This document shows, one piece after another, positions 5,697 to 7,595 of a stretch of 7,595 bases of DNA; the first letter of the stretch is position 1; each line of letters begins with the position of its first letter. The position numbers and the translations under genes are program-made. The notes under the pieces were generated by a model. It had not been told where the DNA came from. It made no database searches and was given only the letters and a program-made list of their open reading frames with translations. Source of the stretch: Propionibacteriaceae bacterium (GTDB lineage Bacteria; Actinomycetota; Actinomycetes; Propionibacteriales; Propionibacteriaceae); assembly GCA_030528545.1 (NCBI GenBank), contig JAUMYR010000091.1, forward strand, positions 3,833 to 11,427. Direction: 5' to 3'.

Positions 5697-5702
5697 GGAG
5701 GG
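5695..5702 (+). promoter_or_regulatory. Ribosome binding site of the SorC-type regulator
   Basis: CAGGAGGG lies 3 to 4 bases before the GTG at 5706, a slightly short spacing. It is the only strong site near the start of this frame. Its first base overlaps the end of the third dyad, so a protein bound there could also hinder translation initiation. Confidence 0.65.
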
Positions 5703-5705
5703 CCG

Positions 5706-6653
5706 GTGTCGAGGGAGGATCGGGAACACCTGGCGGAGCTGATCCAGGTGGCCCGCTGGTACTACGAGGACGAGCTCAGCCAGGCCGAGATCGCCGACCG
5801 GGTGGCCTATTCGCGGCCCACGGTCTCGCGGATGCTGAGCGAGGCCCGCCAGCGCGGCATCGTCAAGGTCGTCATTGAGCATCCGATGGAACGCGAGGTG
5901 GCGCTGGAACGCCGCCTGGCCGAGGAGTTCGGCTGTGCGGCGCGGGTCACCACCGCCGCCGACGGGGAGCCCGCGCTGACCTCGGTGGCGCGGGTGGCGG
6001 GCCAGCTTCTGGTGGACGCCTGCCGCGACAAGTCGGTTCTGGCGGTATCGGCGGGCAGCGCGGTCGCCGCGGTGGTCCAGGAGGTTCCCGAGGCGTCGCT
6101 GCGCCGCCTGATGGTGGTGCAGATGATTGGTTCGCTGTCGGACGACAACCCGCTGGTCGACAGCCCCGAGGTCACCCGCGGCATGGCCGCCAGGCTCGGG
6201 GCGAGCTACCGGCTGCTGCCCGCCCCGCTGATCGTGCGCAGCGCCCAGCTCAGTTCGGCGCTGCGGCGGGAGGAGCCGGTGGCGAATGCGATCGCGCTGG
6301 CCTCCCACGCCGACATCGCGCTGGTGGGGGTCGGCGCGGTCGACGCCACGGGTAAGTCGGGGCAGATCTTCCAGGGCTGGCTGAGTCCCTCGGAGCGGCG
6401 GCTGGTCGCGTCCCTGGGGGCCGTGGGGCACATCTCCGGGCATCACTTCGACGCCGAGGGACGCCACATCCGCAGCGAGGTGTGCTCCCGGGTGATGTCG
6501 GCCGACCTGGACACCCTCAACGCCGTCGGCACCGTCATCGGGGTGGCGGCCGGGATGCACAAGGCGGTCGCGATCAGGGGCGCGCTGCGTGGCGGGCACC
6601 TCGACGTGCTGGTCACCGACGACCGGACGGCCGAGGCGGTGCTCCGGCCCTGA
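5706..6653 (+). CDS. SorC/DeoR-type sugar-binding transcriptional regulator
   Basis: A 315-residue regulator with an N-terminal helix-turn-helix (about residues 24-50: LSQAEIADRVAYSRPTVSRM) followed by a SorC-type sugar-phosphate-binding domain (about 57-312). Family features are the phosphate-loop-like region at 115-121 (SAGSAVA), VGVGAV (207-212), GHISGHHFDAEGRHI (241-255) and a C-terminal VIGVAAGMHKA segment ending in VTDDRTAEAVL. Such proteins are usually tetramers that sense a phosphorylated intermediate. It is divergent from the catabolic operon and probably controls it and itself through the dyads in 5609-5696. The GTG at 5706 is chosen because CAGGAGGG lies just upstream. The frame is open back to 5610, but that stretch crosses two of the three dyads and has no ribosome site. 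Whether it represses or activates is not visible. Confidence 0.9.
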   Translation: MSREDREHLAELIQVARWYYEDELSQAEIADRVAYSRPTVSRMLSEARQRGIVKVVIEHPMEREVALERRLAEEFGCAARVTTAADGEPALTSVARVAGQLLVDACRDKSVLAVSAGSAVAAVVQEVPEASLRRLMVVQMIGSLSDDNPLVDSPEVTRGMAARLGASYRLLPAPLIVRSAQLSSALRREEPVANAIALASHADIALVGVGAVDATGKSGQIFQGWLSPSERRLVASLGAVGHISGHHFDAEGRHIRSEVCSRVMSADLDTLNAVGTVIGVAAGMHKAVAIRGALRGGHLDVLVTDDRTAEAVLRP

Positions 6654-6684
6654 GCCGCGGCGCCGGGTCGGCTAGGTTGGGATC

Positions 6685-7595
6685 ATGTATGCCGCCTATG
6701 TGACCTCGCTGTCGATGGACGACCCGCTGTCGGGCCTAGCCGTGGGGGAGGTGTCGGCCGCCGCGCCCCCGGACGGCTGGGTGCGGGTGCGGGTCGAGGC
6801 CGCCGCGCTCAACCACCACGACCTCTGGAGCCTGCGCGGGGTCGGCCTGGCCGCCGACAGGCTGCCGATGGTGCTGGGCTGCGACGCGGCCGGGGTCACC
6901 GATGATGGGCGGGAGGTGATCGTCCACGCGGTGATCTCGCGACCCGGCTGGGACGGCGACGAGACCGAGGACCCGAAGCGCTCCCTGCTGAGCGAGGTGC
7001 ATCCCGGCACCCTCGCCGAGGAGGTGTGGGTGCCCGCCCGCAACCTGGTGCCCAAACCGGCCGAGCTGAGCTTCGCCGAGGCGGCCTGCCTGCCGACCTC
7101 GTGGCTGACCGCCTACCGGATGCTGTTCACCAAGGCCGGTCTGGCCCCGGGCCAGACCGTGCTGGTGCAGGGTGCGGGCGGGGGAGTGGCCTCGGCGGCG
7201 ATCGCCCTCGCCCGCGCCGCCGGGCTGCGGGTGTGGGCCACCACCCGGGACGAGACCAAGGCCGACCGGGCCCGCGAGATCGGCGCCGACCAGGTGTTTC
7301 GCCCCGGTGAGAGGCTGCCCGACCGGGTGGACGCGGTCCTCGACTCGGTGGGCGCGGCCACCTGGGCGCACTCGCTGCGGGCCCTGCGTCCGGGCGGGCG
7401 CCTGGTCACCTGCGGCGCGACCTCGGGCCCGAACCCGCCCGCCGACCTGAACCGGGTGTTCTTCCTGCAACTCCAGGTCATCGGCTCCACCATGGGCACC
7501 CGCGACGAACTCGTCCGGCTGTCGCGGATGCTGGTCGAGACCGGTGTGCGTCCCGTGATCGACCGCGTCCTCCCGCTCAGCCAGGCCGCCGACGG
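6685..7595 (+). CDS. Zinc-type MDR dehydrogenase / quinone oxidoreductase-like protein, 3' end cut by window
   Basis: An open frame from ATG at 6685 runs off the window edge after 303 residues with no stop. It is a medium-chain dehydrogenase/reductase: an N-terminal GroES-like domain (VRVEAAALNHHDLWSLRG near 35-52, LGCDAAG 64-70) and a Rossmann domain with the nucleotide-binding glycine motif GAGGGV (163-168), followed by WATTRDE and GAD near 200. The position where alcohol dehydrogenases carry the first catalytic-zinc cysteine is occupied by the NHHD segment, and no four-cysteine structural zinc cluster is seen. A zinc-free, NAD(P)H-dependent quinone- or enoyl-reductase-like enzyme is therefore more likely than a classical alcohol dehydrogenase. 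It starts 31 bases after the regulator stop with only a weak ribosome site. There is no evident functional link to the catabolic operon. Confidence 0.88.
   Translation, partial: MYAAYVTSLSMDDPLSGLAVGEVSAAAPPDGWVRVRVEAAALNHHDLWSLRGVGLAADRLPMVLGCDAAGVTDDGREVIVHAVISRPGWDGDETEDPKRSLLSEVHPGTLAEEVWVPARNLVPKPAELSFAEAACLPTSWLTAYRMLFTKAGLAPGQTVLVQGAGGGVASAAIALARAAGLRVWATTRDETKADRAREIGADQVFRPGERLPDRVDAVLDSVGAATWAHSLRALRPGGRLVTCGATSGPNPPADLNRVFFLQLQVIGSTMGTRDELVRLSRMLVETGVRPVIDRVLPLSQAAD

Larger units (their letters stand above)
5524..5705. promoter_or_regulatory. Divergent control region between catabolic operon and SorC-type regulator
   Basis: This 182-base gap is the only sizeable non-coding stretch and separates two divergent transcription units, so both promoters should lie here. 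It is richer in A and T between 5612 and 5695 than the flanking genes. Three inverted repeats (5609-5626, 5635-5660, 5683-5696) fill the middle and the regulator-proximal part. A TACGCT at 5662-5667 could be a -10 element for the regulator, with a poor -35 candidate inside the second dyad. No convincing -35/-10 pair could be fixed for the operon strand. Confidence 0.6.

Noticed and set aside
5610..5705. N-terminal extension of the regulator from ATG 5618-like or upstream codons
   Set aside because: The open stretch crosses two dyads, gives a non-family peptide with no ribosome site, and the helix-turn-helix homology starts after GTG 5706.
5694..6599. Long minus-strand open frame opposite the regulator
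   Set aside because: Shadow of the SorC-type regulator, His/Arg/Gly-rich with no recognisable domain.
6653..6673. AGCCG...CGGCT pairing after the regulator stop as a terminator
   Set aside because: Only 5 base pairs with an 11-base loop and no following T-tract. High GC makes such pairings frequent, and the next gene begins 31 bases after the stop.

Overview
The window is high-GC DNA, densely coding, with GTG starts and 4-base gene overlaps. This fits an actinobacterium, perhaps near Propionibacteriaceae, but the genus cannot be fixed from sequence alone. It holds a carbohydrate-acid catabolic locus: a five-gene minus-strand operon (5523 down to 11), a divergent SorC-type regulator (5706-6653, plus), and the start of an unrelated-looking alcohol dehydrogenase/quinone reductase gene (6685 to the window edge, plus).

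In transcription order the operon encodes a phosphotriesterase-family metal hydrolase (probably a sugar lactonase), an UlaD-like protein of the orotidine-5'-phosphate decarboxylase (OMPDC) suprafamily, one polypeptide joining an UlaE-like 3-epimerase to an UlaF/AraD-like 4-epimerase, a PfkB-family sugar kinase, and an MFS sugar-porter-type transporter. The first four genes are coupled by GTGA or ATGA overlaps. The transporter follows after 11 bases.

The enzyme set parallels the E. coli L-ascorbate (Ula) route: lactone opening, decarboxylation to L-xylulose 5-phosphate, then 3- and 4-epimerisation to D-xylulose 5-phosphate. The parts differ. A phosphotriesterase-family protein stands where UlaG would be, MFS uptake plus a PfkB kinase stand where the UlaABC PTS would be, and UlaE and UlaF are fused. 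The UlaD homologue has lost the suprafamily hallmark DxKxxD (it reads DxRxxE) and also the histidine equivalent to E. coli His136 (now Lys). The substrate is therefore unproven and the chemistry of the second enzyme may be new.

The 182-base divergent region (5524-5705) carries three distinct inverted repeats, good operator candidates for the SorC-type regulator, plus an 8-base direct repeat and a small hairpin in the operon leader. No RNA genes, mobile elements or CRISPR arrays were seen.
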